The notes beneath the pieces were generated by a model. That model was not told the origin of the DNA. It did not search any database and saw nothing but the letters and a program-made list of their open reading frames with translations. The translations under genes were made by a program, and so were the position numbers. 28,144 bases of DNA from positions 1 to 28,144 of the forward strand of contig DXQT01000032.1 in assembly GCA_019411365.1 (NCBI GenBank), in the 5' to 3' direction. The stretch is from Roseburia sp. GTDB lineage: Bacteria; Bacillota_A; Clostridia; Lachnospirales; Lachnospiraceae. This document shows positions 15,373 to 26,235 of the stretch, piece after piece (within the stretch, counting starts at the first letter, position 1; each line of letters starts with the position of its first letter).

Positions 15373-16209
15373 TTATTCTTTTACAGCACCTGCAGAAATA
15401 CTGCTGATGATGTATTTAGAGAAGAATGCAAATACGAGTAAAATCGGAATAACAGAAATTGCAACGGCGAGATAAATTGCGCCCTGGTTTGCAGTAATAT
15501 CTGTTGATGCCCTTAAAGTTGCCATCATAACCGGTAATGTAAATTTCTCATTTTTATTTAAGATAATCATAGGTAACAGGTAAGCATTCCATCCACCGAT
15601 GAATCCCATGATACTCATGGTTGCAATCCCAGGTGACATGATTGGGATTGCGATTCTGTGGAATGTATATAACTCGCTTGCTCCATCAATTCTGGCTGCC
15701 TCGATCAGTGAAGGTGGCATAACGGAAAGTACATACTGTCTTAAGAAAAATACGGTTCCCGGTGAAGCAATTGCCGGAATAATCAATGGGATATAAGAGT
15801 TTACCAGATGAAGTTTGGTACATAAGTTATAAAAACCGATCAGACCAAGCTGTCCAGGTATCATCATGAAAATTAAAATCGTCATGAATAATACTTTATT
15901 TCCCTTGAATTTGTACATTGCCAGTGCATAAGCTGTCATAGCGGAAAAGTATGCACAGAGTAATGTAGATGGAACTGCTACTTTCAAACTGTTCCACATA
16001 CCTAAAAACAGGTTGAAGTATTTAAATACAGTAGCCCAGTTTTCTTTTAAATAAACACTCGGAATCAGAGTAAATGATTTCATAATCTCAGATCCGCTTC
16101 GTGTTGCGTTGACAATCATTAATAAAAATGGAAACATACACACTACACTAAGCAGGATTAGTAAGATATATAAAATTGTTTTTTTGATTTTATATCCAAT
16201 GCCGTTCAT
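15373..16209 (-). CDS. Sugar ABC transporter permease (MalG/MsmG-like)
   Basis: The protein has 278 residues with about six hydrophobic segments, as usual for the CUT1 family. The EAA loop is EAARIDGASELYTFHRIAIP, which contacts the ATPase. The C-terminus ends KYIISSISAGAVKE, a frequent ending of MalG-like permeases. AAGGAGGA precedes the ATG, 11 nt after the stop of the other permease. It forms a heterodimeric membrane pore with that protein. No ATPase gene is present in the window, so a shared MsmK/UgpC-type ATPase elsewhere is expected. Confidence 0.95.
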   Translation of the reverse strand: MNGIGYKIKKTILYILLILLSVVCMFPFLLMIVNATRSGSEIMKSFTLIPSVYLKENWATVFKYFNLFLGMWNSLKVAVPSTLLCAYFSAMTAYALAMYKFKGNKVLFMTILIFMMIPGQLGLIGFYNLCTKLHLVNSYIPLIIPAIASPGTVFFLRQYVLSVMPPSLIEAARIDGASELYTFHRIAIPIMSPGIATMSIMGFIGGWNAYLLPMIILNKNEKFTLPVMMATLRASTDITANQGAIYLAVAISVIPILLVFAFFSKYIISSISAGAVKE

Positions 16210-16220
16210 AGTAATCCTCC

Positions 16221-17195
16221 TTATTTCGTCTTAGATGAAGCCCGTTTTTTTGCACGGCGTGCTGCTGCTTTCTCTTCATCCTGGTTAAACACTTTTAACT
16301 GTATAATGGAAACAGCTAAAATGATAAGGAATAATACATAGGCGATTGCGGATGCATAACCAGTCTGTGTTGTTCCTGTTGTAAATCCAAATTTATAGAG
16401 ATACATTACCACGGTGTATACGGAGTTATAAGATGCCCCTGCCGGATTTGACATCAGATACGGCAGATCGAACATCTGTAATCCACCAATCAGTGATGTG
16501 ATTGCTACATAAAGTAACATCGGTCTTAATAATGGTAATGTGATTTTTCCAAATACGGTCCATCTTCCGGCTCCGTCAATTGCTGCTGCCTCGAAATAAT
16601 CTTTTGAGATTCCCTGCACACCAGCCATTAACATAATGAAGGAGTTACCAAACCACATCCAGGAACTGATCACTGCGATGGTCACACCTGCTGTTGCAGA
16701 TGATCCAAGCCAGTCGACCGGAGTGTAATTTGCACCAAATAACCGATAGATGCTTGCAATAATCTGGTTGAACGTTCCATAACGCCAATCCAGTAATGTC
16801 TGAAATAAGAATGCAACAGATGTTGCTGCAATTAAGTTCGGTAAGTAATAAATAATACGGAAAATTCCAAGTCCTTTGATTTTGTATTTGATATCACTAA
16901 ATACAATGGTAAGTAAAAATGCAAGTCCGAGCTGTAATACGATATTCACACCCCAGATCCTTACCGTGTTCCAAAGCGCTCTCCAGAAAAATTTGTCTGT
17001 GAATACACGCTTGTAGTTGTCAAACCAGACCCAGGATGTCACACCGACTCCTGCAATCTTGGCATTTGTAAAACTGAAATATAAGGTTCTTAATACCGGA
17101 TAAACACTAAAAATACAAAATACAATAACAAATGGTAAAACGAAGAAGTATCCCACGTTATCATATTTTTTCAAACCATTTTTATTCTTTCCCAT
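16221..17195 (-). CDS. Sugar ABC transporter permease (MalF/MsmF-like)
   Basis: The protein has 324 residues with about six membrane helices. It begins after a basic N-terminus with VGYFFVLPFVIVFCIFSVYP, typical of CUT1 MalF-like permeases. The EAA loop is EAAAIDGAGRWTVFGKITLP. The C-terminal tail is highly basic (AAARRAKKRASSKTK). AAGGAGAA precedes the ATG. It lies between the binding protein gene, from which it is separated by a gap with a strong hairpin, and the second permease gene. Confidence 0.95.
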   Translation of the reverse strand: MGKNKNGLKKYDNVGYFFVLPFVIVFCIFSVYPVLRTLYFSFTNAKIAGVGVTSWVWFDNYKRVFTDKFFWRALWNTVRIWGVNIVLQLGLAFLLTIVFSDIKYKIKGLGIFRIIYYLPNLIAATSVAFLFQTLLDWRYGTFNQIIASIYRLFGANYTPVDWLGSSATAGVTIAVISSWMWFGNSFIMLMAGVQGISKDYFEAAAIDGAGRWTVFGKITLPLLRPMLLYVAITSLIGGLQMFDLPYLMSNPAGASYNSVYTVVMYLYKFGFTTGTTQTGYASAIAYVLFLIILAVSIIQLKVFNQDEEKAAARRAKKRASSKTK

Positions 17196-17262
17196 ATTCT
17201 GCCATTCTCCTTCTTCATAACTATCTCAGAGGATAGCCATTCTTTTCCTGTACTCTTTTGTC

Positions 17263-17305
17263 TTTTCTTACAGTCTGCGCATTCACTGTGCAGACTGTAA
17301 GAAAA
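17263..17305. promoter_or_regulatory. Perfect 16-bp hairpin between binding protein and permease genes
   Basis: TTTTCTTACAGTCTGC (17263-17278) and GCAGACTGTAAGAAAA (17290-17305) pair perfectly around an 11-nt loop. On the minus strand the hairpin is followed by A-rich rather than T-rich sequence, so it is not a standard terminator. It lies just after the binding-protein stop. By analogy with other binding-protein transporter operons, it probably stabilises the upstream mRNA and lowers permease expression. Confidence 0.7.
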
Positions 17306-17323
17306 ATGATTTTGGAGATATTT

Positions 17324-18727
17324 TTATCTGTTTACTGTGATTTCAGGATATGTTGCTTCAATTGTATCGTAGAAGTCAGAGATTGCCTCATCCTTTGTCT
17401 TCTCACCAGTTTTAACAGAAGAGACTGCATTTCCCCAAGCATCGCCGATACCTTTGTCGTATCTTGTTACTTTAGAAGTATCAATGTACTGTGCCTGATC
17501 TAACCAGAACTGGTATAATTTCTCACCACCGTAAATCTGGTTCTCATCATCTTTGTGTTTATCAAGAGCTGATTTCAAAGAAACTGTATCACCCTGTGAG
17601 TATTCAATCCACCAGTTAGCTGTATCTTCATTTAATGTACAGAATTTTACGAATTCCCAAGCTGTGTCTTTTCTTTCAGACTGAGAAGAAATACCGATAT
17701 ATGTACCACCGTCAAATCCTGCTGCTGGTCCAGAGCAAACGCCCCATAATCCAGATGTCTCGCCTACGTTATCTCTCATAGTAAGTACACCCCAGGAAGG
17801 AAGACCAAATGCGAATACAGTTGTTGTATCAAGTCCTTTTGTTGCCTCTGCGAACTGATCTGCATCCCAAACGTTAACGGAATCATCTGCATTAGACTGG
17901 ATATCTGCTGTTAAGATAGGTACCTCGCCAGCCATAGCCTGATACCAAGGTGTTGACCACTGGCTTGCATATGCTGTTAAGTCATTCTGATATAAGTCAA
18001 CGCAAAGATCCATGTAATCAATTCTGGACTGGTCAACATTTAATGTTCCATCTACTACCCATGCACTATCACCGGAGAATACGTTCATCTCTGCATCAGA
18101 AGAGAAGATTCTGTATCCAGCATCTTTTAATGTCTGAGCTGTCTCTAAGATAGTAGGATAATCTTTGAATAATTTTCCAACTTCGTCCGGATCATCTGTT
18201 CCGAATACTTCTTTTGCGATATCTCTTCTGTAGTAGATACCTGCTGGTGTGATCTGGTAAGAGATTGCTCTCTGGATACCATCGTCATCCTGTCCAACCT
18301 GCCATACATAATCAACGATCTGATCTGCATAATCCTGTGCATTGTATGGTGCCTGGTTTAAATCCTCGAAGAAACCTGCATCAAAGAAATCCTCTAACAT
18401 CTTTGGCTCACCAACGATGATATCCGGTTCTTTTTCTCCTGCAAGTAATGCTGTCTGAACTTTTGTTGGGTAATCAGCTGGCTCGATAACCACTGTATCA
18501 ACCTCTACACCAGTCTGTTCCTGGAATCTCTTACCAAAGTCGATCAAGTCGTTTGATAATGTCCATACAACTAACTTTTCATCGCTGGATGCATTTGCTG
18601 TGCTTGTGCTCCCCTTTGCCTCTGTTCCTGCTGCATTATCACTTGTGCCTGCTGTGTCGCCACATGCTGCCATTGATAATGTCATTGCACTTACGAGCAA
18701 TACTGATACTACTTTTTTCCAATTCAT
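17324..18727 (-). CDS. Extracellular sugar-binding lipoprotein of the ABC importer
   Basis: The protein has 467 residues. The lipoprotein signal peptide is MNWKKVVSVLLVSAMTLSMA with the lipobox M19-A20-A21-C22. After a Ser/Thr/Ala-rich linker, the mature domain begins EKLVVWTLSNDLIDFGKRFQ. It continues with a MalE/UgpB-like fold: EPDIIVGEPKMLEDFFDAG, RAISYQITPAGIYYRRDIA and a late ERKDTAWEFVKFCTLNEDTA segment. It captures oligosaccharides for the two permeases encoded downstream. From the adjacent GH94 and GH30 genes the ligand is probably a beta-linked gluco-oligosaccharide (inference). AAGGAGGAAG precedes the ATG, and a promoter with TATAAT lies upstream. Confidence 0.93.
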   Translation of the reverse strand: MNWKKVVSVLLVSAMTLSMAACGDTAGTSDNAAGTEAKGSTSTANASSDEKLVVWTLSNDLIDFGKRFQEQTGVEVDTVVIEPADYPTKVQTALLAGEKEPDIIVGEPKMLEDFFDAGFFEDLNQAPYNAQDYADQIVDYVWQVGQDDDGIQRAISYQITPAGIYYRRDIAKEVFGTDDPDEVGKLFKDYPTILETAQTLKDAGYRIFSSDAEMNVFSGDSAWVVDGTLNVDQSRIDYMDLCVDLYQNDLTAYASQWSTPWYQAMAGEVPILTADIQSNADDSVNVWDADQFAEATKGLDTTTVFAFGLPSWGVLTMRDNVGETSGLWGVCSGPAAGFDGGTYIGISSQSERKDTAWEFVKFCTLNEDTANWWIEYSQGDTVSLKSALDKHKDDENQIYGGEKLYQFWLDQAQYIDTSKVTRYDKGIGDAWGNAVSSVKTGEKTKDEAISDFYDTIEATYPEITVNR

Positions 18728-18747
18728 AAATACTTCCTCCTTGTTTT

Positions 18748-18761
18748 ACAACATTTGTTGT
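18748..18761. promoter_or_regulatory. Short palindrome in the leader of the importer operon
   Basis: ACAACA-TT-TGTTGT lies between the promoter and the start codon of the sugar-binding protein gene. It may be an operator or a small mRNA hairpin. The support is weak. Confidence 0.25.
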
Positions 18762-18775
18762 TTGTTGATAATTGA

Positions 18776-18802
18776 ATTATAAGTTCAATCCCCTCTTGTA
18801 AA
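18776..18802 (-). promoter_or_regulatory. Promoter for the sugar importer operon
   Basis: A consensus TATAAT at 18776-18781 (minus strand) has TTTACA at 18797-18802 only 15 bp upstream. The short spacing suggests that activation, for example by the YesN-type regulator, may be needed. The -10 lies about 50 bp before the ATG of the binding protein. Confidence 0.5.
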
Positions 18803-18822
18803 AATGCTTTAAATTTTAAAAT

Positions 18823-18850
18823 GGTGTCTTTTTTTTAGGTGTCCTTTTTT
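18823..18850. repeat. Tandem GGTGTC-T(n) repeat
   Basis: Two tandem units of GGTGTC plus a T-run (units starting at 18823 and 18838, period 15) lie directly after the GH30 stop codon and upstream of the importer promoter. No stem is formed, so this is not a normal terminator. A role as activator half-sites, spaced about 1.5 helical turns apart, is speculative. Confidence 0.4.
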
Positions 18851-20202
18851 TAATAAACAATTGTCTGGATACTGTGCGGTGCGATCACACCTTCCACTCC
18901 CTGATAACCTGCATCTTTCATCATTTCACGCAGTGTATAAGGAACTTCTTTTTCGGATTTATTCAAAATGACTGCGACACGCTCTCCATCCGGATTTAAA
19001 AACGCAGTCACTTCTATACCGTCGGTGTAGCGGGAAGTACCGATCTTCACTGCTCCCTCTTTGATATAACGGCTGAAATGTCCAATATAGTAATAAGTCA
19101 GTCTCTTTTCATAGCTGTCTTCCCCAGGCGCACACATGATTGGTGCCGCACAGAAATTTCCAACATGGTTTGGTCCGCCTTTTTCATCTAAGAGCAGGTT
19201 CCAGTCAAGAGATGCATTAATTCCGGCATTTAAGTTTCCCAAGATATCATGTGCATACATTTCTGCCTTATAGATTTCTCCGGAATCTGCAAAACGGGAG
19301 TATTCCACACATCCCTCTGTAAAAAAGATTTCTTTTTCCGGATACTGCTTACGCACCATCCCGATCGTCTCAAAATGATCTCCGGTATACCAGTGGATGG
19401 CTTCTCCTTTTATATATTTTCCTGTCTTTTCATCCGAGATTACTTCTTTAAAACGCTGATAAGCTTCTTCTTTGTTATGATCCCAGACAAAAATACCGAT
19501 ATCAGAAAGACCTGCCTCCTCTAACTTCGGTCCTAGATAATCCCTTACAAAACGGCTCTCATCATCGGAAGTATAGATACAGGAATCCCACGTCTGCACT
19601 GCCATAGGCTCATTCTGTACGGTAAGCCATTCGATATCTGCTCCCTCTTCCTGATATGCCCGGATAAACTTTACAAAATATTCTGCCCATGCCGCATAAT
19701 ATTCATCCTTTAATTTGCCGCCATGGTTCATCTCACCGTTTGTTTTCATAAAAGCAGGCGGCGACCACGGTGACATTAATAACTTCAGTCCCTTTGTGTT
19801 TGTTCCTTCGGCTGTTTTTGCATTGGCTGCTGCAAGGAATGGAAGGATCTCTTTTCTGTCATGGGAAATGTCAAATGTCTCTAACCTATCGTCTCCCTCT
19901 TCCACATAAGTGTAATTGCCAAGTGCAAAGTCACAGCTGTTCATATGGATACGTCCAAGGTTATAGCGAAGTCCTGTTTTTCCAAAATACGCTTCGATGA
20001 TCTCATCCTGTTTTTCTTTGCTCATTCCTGCATAGACATGTGCGGCAGCCTCTGTGAGTGCCCCTCCGAAACCGTGGAATGTCTGATACGTTACATCCGG
20101 GCATATGTTGACCACATGCATGCAGTCTGTCATCAGTGCGGATTCTTTTTCTATTTCTTCCCAAAACTTTTTGTTTTCGTAGTCCGTTGTGATAATTTTC
20201 AT
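18850..20202 (-). CDS. Cytoplasmic GH30 family glycoside hydrolase (beta-glucosidase/beta-1,6-glucanase type)
   Basis: The protein has 450 residues with a TIM barrel and a C-terminal beta-domain. Motifs are QTFHGFGGALTEAAAHVY at residue 40 on, MSPWSPPAFMKTNG near 143, the acid/base E198 in TVQNEPM and the nucleophile E296 in EIFFTEGC. No signal peptide is present, so it acts inside the cell. GH30 includes glucosylceramidases, beta-1,6-glucanases and beta-xylosidases. With two glucan phosphorylases next to it, cleavage of beta-1,6 linkages or of substituted gluco-oligosaccharides is the likeliest role, but subfamily cannot be settled by eye. GGGGG precedes the ATG, 17 nt after the GH94 gene stop. 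Confidence 0.92.
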   Translation of the reverse strand: MKIITTDYENKKFWEEIEKESALMTDCMHVVNICPDVTYQTFHGFGGALTEAAAHVYAGMSKEKQDEIIEAYFGKTGLRYNLGRIHMNSCDFALGNYTYVEEGDDRLETFDISHDRKEILPFLAAANAKTAEGTNTKGLKLLMSPWSPPAFMKTNGEMNHGGKLKDEYYAAWAEYFVKFIRAYQEEGADIEWLTVQNEPMAVQTWDSCIYTSDDESRFVRDYLGPKLEEAGLSDIGIFVWDHNKEEAYQRFKEVISDEKTGKYIKGEAIHWYTGDHFETIGMVRKQYPEKEIFFTEGCVEYSRFADSGEIYKAEMYAHDILGNLNAGINASLDWNLLLDEKGGPNHVGNFCAAPIMCAPGEDSYEKRLTYYYIGHFSRYIKEGAVKIGTSRYTDGIEVTAFLNPDGERVAVILNKSEKEVPYTLREMMKDAGYQGVEGVIAPHSIQTIVY

Positions 20203-20219
20203 CCAGTACCCCCTTTTTC

Positions 20220-23200
20220 TTATCGAACATCAATCTCAATGGATGTTACAAGCCCCTCACGGACATCCACTGCTATTTTTTCTCCTGCAACGCCGCTGCC
20301 CACATTTGCAACGCTTCCATTCTGATAGATAAATTTCATGGAAGCAATCTCATAATGTCCCGGAATATAGTCGGTTACATCTGCAAACTGATACGTTACC
20401 TTTGTCTTTCCAAACAGCATGGCAGATACTTTTCCATTTTCAGGGATCAGATATGCCGGTATCGCCGGCTGTGGTGTGAAATGCAGTTCTCCGTTTTTCA
20501 TGGATAAAATATGGCTGCCAAACATCATCTGTTTCCACATACTGATAAACTCGATGGTCGATCCACTTAAACGTGCCACAAAACCTTTGCCATGATATGC
20601 TTTGTTTGGATTTTTACTGCTTGCGATAAAGGATGAGTTCTCATAAATACTTCTTCCGTATACTTCCTTATCCAAAAACGGGATCGCAGCTTTATGGAAA
20701 TCCTCAAAAAAAGCTTCATACATGCCATTTCTGATCAATTCCAACAGATACTTATATTCCATATGAAGCCAGATAGACTCATTCTCCAGCCAGCCCGGTG
20801 TGAAGGCTCTCGCCCTGCCAAGTTCAAAGGATGCATCCTGCAAAGAAGCGTTGACCTTATACATGGAAAGCTTCTCATCATAGAGATCACTGTGTCTTAC
20901 CTGCTCATATAAGTTTTCCTTTTTCTCTTTTCCGGTCTTTAATTTCAGATAGCGAACCGGTCCCTCCAGAAAATATGGAACTTCACGAACCATAAATTTT
21001 AATGGCTTGCAGCCGTCTTTTACTTTCTCATACTCTAAAACTTCATAAGTAAAATAGGTCGGGCAGATGCCATTTCCCAAAATGCATGCTTTTTCAATTC
21101 CGAATGTTACTGTTTCCAGAAAATCATTTAAAATTTTTACCACTTTCTCTGTGGAAACAAGATACTTCCCCCCGGATATTCCGGAGAATACTTTCTCACG
21201 GTAAGCCTCTTTTGCATCGTTGATCTGATTCCAGAAGGAGAGGACTTCGCCCTCTTTTTTCACCTCTTCGGCAGTCGTACAGCCCTGTTTTTTACAGTAG
21301 CCAACCGCTTCTTTTTCGCTTGCATTGATCAGGTCAAGCTGCTGTAAGAAATCCGAAAATTCTTCGATCAGTTCCAGTTCTCCCGGATATCGTTTTAATG
21401 CTCCGATCGTGTATTCCAACATTCTGGCAAGCTCATAGGTCTCTACCATCGAAGAACCAAACATTCCCGGCATACCGTTTAACGCATCATACCAGCCAGG
21501 TTTTCCGCCTTCCATCTCCACACCCATACCGTAAGCATCCAGTGCTGCAAATTTTGTGGCGCACAGTAACACTAATTTTTCCAGCAGCGTCATCTTTAAA
21601 ACTTCTCCAGACTGACCTGCTTCATGCACCAGTTTTTCTTCCGTATTTCTGCGGCTCTTCTCATTCAATGCATGGTACTGTCTCAAACCATTTTTCGTCT
21701 CCTCATAACGTTTGTATCTCGGATTGATATTCACCTGTGAGAGGAAGGTCGTGTAATCTCTCTCGTACAGTAACTCTTTCTCTTTTTCCGGGAATACTTC
21801 CAGATAATCTTCCACAAGATCGAGATTGTAAGTCCAGTGGTCACTCCAGTAGCCCTCTAAGAAATTGCCGTTCACAAGTCCGTCCGCCTGATCGATGATC
21901 TGGGAAAATAACAATTCTGTGTCCTGTTCTCCACACAGTTCCTCTAACTTCCTGTACAAAGCCCCCGGTGTGAATGGTTTTTTGATATATTCACAAAACT
22001 CCTGTTTTTCCTGCTCGGTTGTAAGTAAATTTTCGTGAAGAGCCAGCAGACTTTCCGCTTTTTCTTCTGCTACCTGATAAGTCAGTTTTTCCACGCCCAG
22101 TGGGTTGTAACCATCTAACTGGATCAGGCTGTAAAATGTTTTGATATTCTCTCTTCCCACAAAAGGTGCAAAGAAAGTGTCACATCTGCGGTTCTGGTTG
22201 ACATCCCTGAAATTTCCATTGCCCTGTGAATAAAACTCCGGCAGCATGGAAAAATAGTTGTAATCTCTTTCCAGATCGCCATGTTTTCTGGAGTACACGT
22301 AAAAAATCTTATGGTTGCCAAGTTTGATCGGATAACCACCTCTTAAGACATTATCCATATAAGTATACTGGCAATAAGCATCAAAATCTTTCGACGCTGT
22401 CTCCGTTGCGATTCCGCTGCAAAGATGTTCTACCAGTTCTTCTGCCTCTTTTGCTTTTGCGTTAAAATAAACTGCGTCCAGTTTTTTGGCTGCATATGCC
22501 TTCAACAGTTCTTTGTTCTCCACCTGTCCGATGATCTCATAGAAACAAATGCTCTCATTCGCTGCAAGATCTGCCTCTGTTCCATAAAAACTACATGGCA
22601 ACTGGTTCATGGTGATCTGCTCTTTTGCGAGCAGTTCTTTTAATGCCGTCTCTTCAAATCCAATCGGTTTCTGTAAGGAAGTATCATAGGAGAATACAAC
22701 CGTCGGATCAACGACCGGCTGTATTCTCGTACCATCTGCAAGACATCCAATGGAAAAATTACCCCCCTCCACCTTTGTGACTGCGGCGGTATCTGCCATG
22801 CTGGCACGCACGCGGAAATACGGGCGTCCCTCTTTCACATCCTCGACCTGCATCCACGCTTTGGATGTCTGGCACATGTTTTTCATACTGTCAATTCCAA
22901 CTCCATATGGAATCAGTGCCGGCATACCGTCTAAAACTTCTATTTTGGCATGTTCCCCGGTTGCATTGGTAAGTTCTACCTTACGCACCAGTGCACCGAT
23001 TTTTTCTCCCGGAAGTGTAAAATATGTTACCTTTGCATTCACTCCAAGTACGTCATTTTCCTCTTCAATTTTTAATCCGTTCATGGCAATTTCCATGCGG
23101 TGTGTCTGGTTTTCATCTGCAAAAAGCTCGGTCACTTTTCCATCTTTTTTTACAAAAGTACGGAATCCTGTCGTTTTCACATTCTGGTACGCCTGATGCG

Positions 23201-23381
23201 CCGGATAAAATTCCATGATCGAATGATCTTTATTGTCGACTCCGAAACTGACCACGCACTGTCCACGATTTACATAATAACACCAAATAGGGATTCCCTT
23301 CTCTCCGGAAATACCTGGAAGAAAGCTTGCAAAAGTGCCCTTTTTTCCATAGTTTTCAATTAAAAATTTTTCCTCTGCCAT
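20220..23381 (-). CDS. GH94 phosphorylase, 1,2-beta-oligoglucan-phosphorylase-like
   Basis: From the ATG at 23381 (GGAG six nt upstream) the protein has 1053 residues, matching the long GH94 branch that contains 1,2-beta-oligoglucan phosphorylases. The N-terminal beta-sandwich includes [20 protein letters not shown], and the helical barrel has [20 protein letters not shown] at 374-393. The catalytic acid is probably D632 in [17 protein letters not shown]. The reaction is phosphate-dependent release of glucose-1-phosphate (alpha) from the non-reducing end of a beta-gluco-oligosaccharide in the cytoplasm. The assignment to beta-1,2 linkages rests on remembered motif similarity and length. The nearby in-frame ATG at 23393 is an alternative start, but the longer frame from 23465 would overlap the preceding gene. 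Confidence 0.88.
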   Translation of the reverse strand: MAEEKFLIENYGKKGTFASFLPGISGEKGIPIWCYYVNRGQCVVSFGVDNKDHSIMEFYPAHQAYQNVKTTGFRTFVKKDGKVTELFADENQTHRMEIAMNGLKIEEENDVLGVNAKVTYFTLPGEKIGALVRKVELTNATGEHAKIEVLDGMPALIPYGVGIDSMKNMCQTSKAWMQVEDVKEGRPYFRVRASMADTAAVTKVEGGNFSIGCLADGTRIQPVVDPTVVFSYDTSLQKPIGFEETALKELLAKEQITMNQLPCSFYGTEADLAANESICFYEIIGQVENKELLKAYAAKKLDAVYFNAKAKEAEELVEHLCSGIATETASKDFDAYCQYTYMDNVLRGGYPIKLGNHKIFYVYSRKHGDLERDYNYFSMLPEFYSQGNGNFRDVNQNRRCDTFFAPFVGRENIKTFYSLIQLDGYNPLGVEKLTYQVAEEKAESLLALHENLLTTEQEKQEFCEYIKKPFTPGALYRKLEELCGEQDTELLFSQIIDQADGLVNGNFLEGYWSDHWTYNLDLVEDYLEVFPEKEKELLYERDYTTFLSQVNINPRYKRYEETKNGLRQYHALNEKSRRNTEEKLVHEAGQSGEVLKMTLLEKLVLLCATKFAALDAYGMGVEMEGGKPGWYDALNGMPGMFGSSMVETYELARMLEYTIGALKRYPGELELIEEFSDFLQQLDLINASEKEAVGYCKKQGCTTAEEVKKEGEVLSFWNQINDAKEAYREKVFSGISGGKYLVSTEKVVKILNDFLETVTFGIEKACILGNGICPTYFTYEVLEYEKVKDGCKPLKFMVREVPYFLEGPVRYLKLKTGKEKKENLYEQVRHSDLYDEKLSMYKVNASLQDASFELGRARAFTPGWLENESIWLHMEYKYLLELIRNGMYEAFFEDFHKAAIPFLDKEVYGRSIYENSSFIASSKNPNKAYHGKGFVARLSGSTIEFISMWKQMMFGSHILSMKNGELHFTPQPAIPAYLIPENGKVSAMLFGKTKVTYQFADVTDYIPGHYEIASMKFIYQNGSVANVGSGVAGEKIAVDVREGLVTSIEIDVR

Positions 23382-23412
23382 ATTCTTCTCCATTCCATTT
23401 TTTGCAACTGTT

Positions 23413-26136
23413 TTATAATGTAATATTTCCCTGGGCAAGAACCACTTCGATCTGATGTGTCTCATTGCCAGAAAGTTTCTCGATCATATTCTTAGGAAGA
23501 ATTGCCTCATGCTGTTTTGGCACAAAATTTATCTTCTCTCCGTCCACCGTTACATCTGCAATCTGATATTCTCCATAATCCTTTTCTTCGCGGTTCAAAT
23601 AAGTGATCTTCCAGTTTTTGTCTGCGAACTGCAGTGTAAGGGATGCCTTTTTCTCTTCATCAAACTGCTCTTTTAAAAGTTTTGGTTCTAAGATCATATC
23701 ACCGACCTGACCCCTTACTCCGAACATCTCTGTGATCACCGTCAGCATATACCAGCTTGCAGCTCCTGTCAGATAATGGTACATACCACGTCCTCTTCCA
23801 TTGAAGTATTCCGGAATTCCAGGATAGATGCGGCTTACTTCGAAGTTTGCCGACTGTCTGTACAATGCATGCAAAGACTTATAACCTTCCTTTGCAAATC
23901 CACGTTTGTAAAGTGCATTGGCATACATCACTGCCATATGGGAAAAGACTGCTCCGTTTTCTTTATCTCCATAGGAAAATCCAAACATTCTTCCAAGATC
24001 TGTCTTGACTTCCCCGAAATCTGTATTCAGACGGTAGCCACCTACTTTTTCATCATAGAGATAACGGTCTGCACTCTTCGTGATCTGCCGGATCTGTTCG
24101 TCTGTCGCAGTGCCAGCCATGATGGGAAATACCTGACCGGTTAACATCATGCGGACACCGGTTTTTGTATCTCCTTCTACCTGACGTCCATGATTATCAT
24201 AGTAACCGTTAAACCAGCCGCTTTCTTCCGAATCCTTTACCCACTCATTTTTCCGGATATGCTCCATTAACCACTCCGATTTGTGACGCAGGTTTTCAGT
24301 CAGTTTTTCAATGGAGATCTCTACTTTTTCTCCGCTTGTGTCATGCTCACACGCATGTAAATATTCCTCTAATACATGCAGCTTCTTCTCAACAGAATCG
24401 TATAATGCCGGATTATCTTCCAAAAGGCTCACAATCTCTGCCAGAAGGGAAACCGTTTCTTTTCCGGTTTTCTTCCGGTATGCTTCCAGCAATTCTGCAA
24501 TATCGGCAAGGTTGCCTGCATAAGCATTGGAAAATGCCACGCTCTCGCCCTTCTCAGAAGCCATATCCAGCGCATCATTCCAGTCTGCGCCGCGCAGTCT
24601 TATGTTATTGTGTTCTCCAACTTCGTAAAAAGCGGTAAGATTCTGTAACAGCAGATGCTCTAAAATCGTGCCCTCTTCCCGCACGCCACGCTTGGTCTTC
24701 TGCCAGCAGCCATAGGATTCATCCCACAGTGTATCTGTCCTGGTTCCTCTTGCGATCTGTTTGTCTTTAAAATAAGCAGCCTCTTTTTCTAACAGTTCAA
24801 GATCTCCGGTCTGGTCAATATAAAACTTTGTTGTGATCATTGGCCATACACCATGATCCATCCACACTCTTGTGATATGATTCCGGTCTGCAACAAACTC
24901 TCCCTGTTTACTTCCGATGATCGTTGCATTACTTCCATCTACACGGACACCGGCAAAATTATCAAGCAGCATCTGTCTTACTCCATCTGGATTCATGATC
25001 AAAAGTGCCAGACAATCCTGCCAGAGATCACGCCAGCCCCTTCCTCCCTTTCCGTAATCATGATGCGGAAGGAATGAGCAGCCATAAATACGGCGCAGGA
25101 TTGGCTGAAAACTTACCCAGTGCATAAACTGGTTGAAATCCGAATCTCCGGTATGATAAGCGACATTTACTTTTTCCTGCCAGTATGCCTTTGTTTTTTC
25201 CAGTTCTTCCAATACCATCTCTCTGGTTGTATAAGTTTTGGAAAGATTCCTGATCTCCTGAATATCTTCTGTAATTCCGGTAAAGATCAGATAACTGCAT
25301 TCCTCTTCCGGCTCTAATGTGACCTCTGAAAAATGAAGACCTCCAACTGCCTCTAATCCTTCGATCCTTGTTCCTGCTTTGACACCCTCTGCATTTTTTA
25401 CAATGGCATATGGTCTCTCAAAGTTACCGCCCTCTCCGACAAAATCCTCTGCTGTCGGATAAAAATCTACCGGCTTTTCTCCATTGCCACTCCAGCCCAC
25501 GCAGTAATAAGTCATATGATTGACCTGATGTCCTCTCTCATCGAAAGACAATGTCGGTGTCACCAGAACGCCTATGTCTGTCGTTTCAATTCTATGTAAT
25601 AAAGATGTTACATGTCTGTGGTCACGGATATTGTCCGCGCTTCTTCCATATAATGGTATCGCCGCCGTCGGTGTAACTGTCTGTGCCATGCGTCCTGTGT
25701 TTGTGATCGTCACCAGCATGACCTCAACGTTTTTCTCTACTGGAATAAAAGAAAGTATTTCTCCGCGAAGCTGATACTTTTTGGATTCCCTTGTCGTCTT
25801 CTGCCACATAAATCCGGCTGTCACTTCACTGTCATCCTGCATTTCCGTAAATTTCTTACTTAACGCTTCTGCTGCATTACCAGTCAAAGACCAGCTTCCG
25901 ATTCCCTTCACATTGCACCAGAAGTTTCTGCTGTTCCGGTTATTGACAAGATTTTCTGCACTTACCGGCTCCAGTAAAAATGTATTCTGATCTATCTTCG
26001 CATCACCGCCGAGATTCGGTGTTAAGGAACTTTTCAACCCTGCTTCCCCTGCAATTGGAAAATAAAGATAGCTGATATTTTCCGCTTTTTTCAAATGGAA
26101 TGTTCCCTGTGTATCTTCAAATTGATATCCTTTCAT
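23413..26136 (-). CDS. GH94 phosphorylase, laminaribiose-phosphorylase-like
   Basis: The protein has 907 residues, like known laminaribiose (beta-1,3) phosphorylases. The N-terminal domain has [20 protein letters not shown] and [16 protein letters not shown]. The barrel has [17 protein letters not shown] at 358-374 with [15 protein letters not shown] after it. [12 protein letters not shown] follows, with probable catalytic D521. No signal peptide is present. It would convert imported disaccharide and phosphate into glucose-1-phosphate and glucose. It differs strongly from the following GH94 protein, so the pair probably covers two linkages or two chain lengths. The gene heads the phosphorylase-phosphorylase-GH30 operon, with gaps of 31 and 17 nt, and lies after a strong terminator. 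No clear promoter of its own was seen. Confidence 0.9.
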   Translation of the reverse strand: MKGYQFEDTQGTFHLKKAENISYLYFPIAGEAGLKSSLTPNLGGDAKIDQNTFLLEPVSAENLVNNRNSRNFWCNVKGIGSWSLTGNAAEALSKKFTEMQDDSEVTAGFMWQKTTRESKKYQLRGEILSFIPVEKNVEVMLVTITNTGRMAQTVTPTAAIPLYGRSADNIRDHRHVTSLLHRIETTDIGVLVTPTLSFDERGHQVNHMTYYCVGWSGNGEKPVDFYPTAEDFVGEGGNFERPYAIVKNAEGVKAGTRIEGLEAVGGLHFSEVTLEPEEECSYLIFTGITEDIQEIRNLSKTYTTREMVLEELEKTKAYWQEKVNVAYHTGDSDFNQFMHWVSFQPILRRIYGCSFLPHHDYGKGGRGWRDLWQDCLALLIMNPDGVRQMLLDNFAGVRVDGSNATIIGSKQGEFVADRNHITRVWMDHGVWPMITTKFYIDQTGDLELLEKEAAYFKDKQIARGTRTDTLWDESYGCWQKTKRGVREEGTILEHLLLQNLTAFYEVGEHNNIRLRGADWNDALDMASEKGESVAFSNAYAGNLADIAELLEAYRKKTGKETVSLLAEIVSLLEDNPALYDSVEKKLHVLEEYLHACEHDTSGEKVEISIEKLTENLRHKSEWLMEHIRKNEWVKDSEESGWFNGYYDNHGRQVEGDTKTGVRMMLTGQVFPIMAGTATDEQIRQITKSADRYLYDEKVGGYRLNTDFGEVKTDLGRMFGFSYGDKENGAVFSHMAVMYANALYKRGFAKEGYKSLHALYRQSANFEVSRIYPGIPEYFNGRGRGMYHYLTGAASWYMLTVITEMFGVRGQVGDMILEPKLLKEQFDEEKKASLTLQFADKNWKITYLNREEKDYGEYQIADVTVDGEKINFVPKQHEAILPKNMIEKLSGNETHQIEVVLAQGNITL

Positions 26137-26190
26137 CCTGATCCTACCCTTCCTACTTTGATATTTTTATTCTAAAAAAAGCAAGGCACA

Positions 26191-26230
26191 AAAAAAAGGA
26201 TACTCTTTTTCAAAAAGGTATCCTTTTTTT
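26191..26230 (-). terminator. Strong intrinsic terminator after the beta-helix lipoprotein gene
   Basis: AAAAAAAGGATAC (26191-26203) pairs with GTATCCTTTTTTT (26218-26230), and the inner CTTTTT-C-AAAAAG also pairs, so the stem is almost continuous. On the minus strand it is followed by an eight-T tract. It lies 6 bp after the lipoprotein stop codon and should largely isolate the phosphorylase operon. Confidence 0.85.
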
Positions 26231-26235
26231 ATATC

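Noticed and set aside
23382..23465. Longer N-terminus for the 1053-residue GH94 protein
   Set aside because: It would overlap the end of the preceding GH94 gene by 53 bp, and the GGAG site with correct spacing points to 23381.
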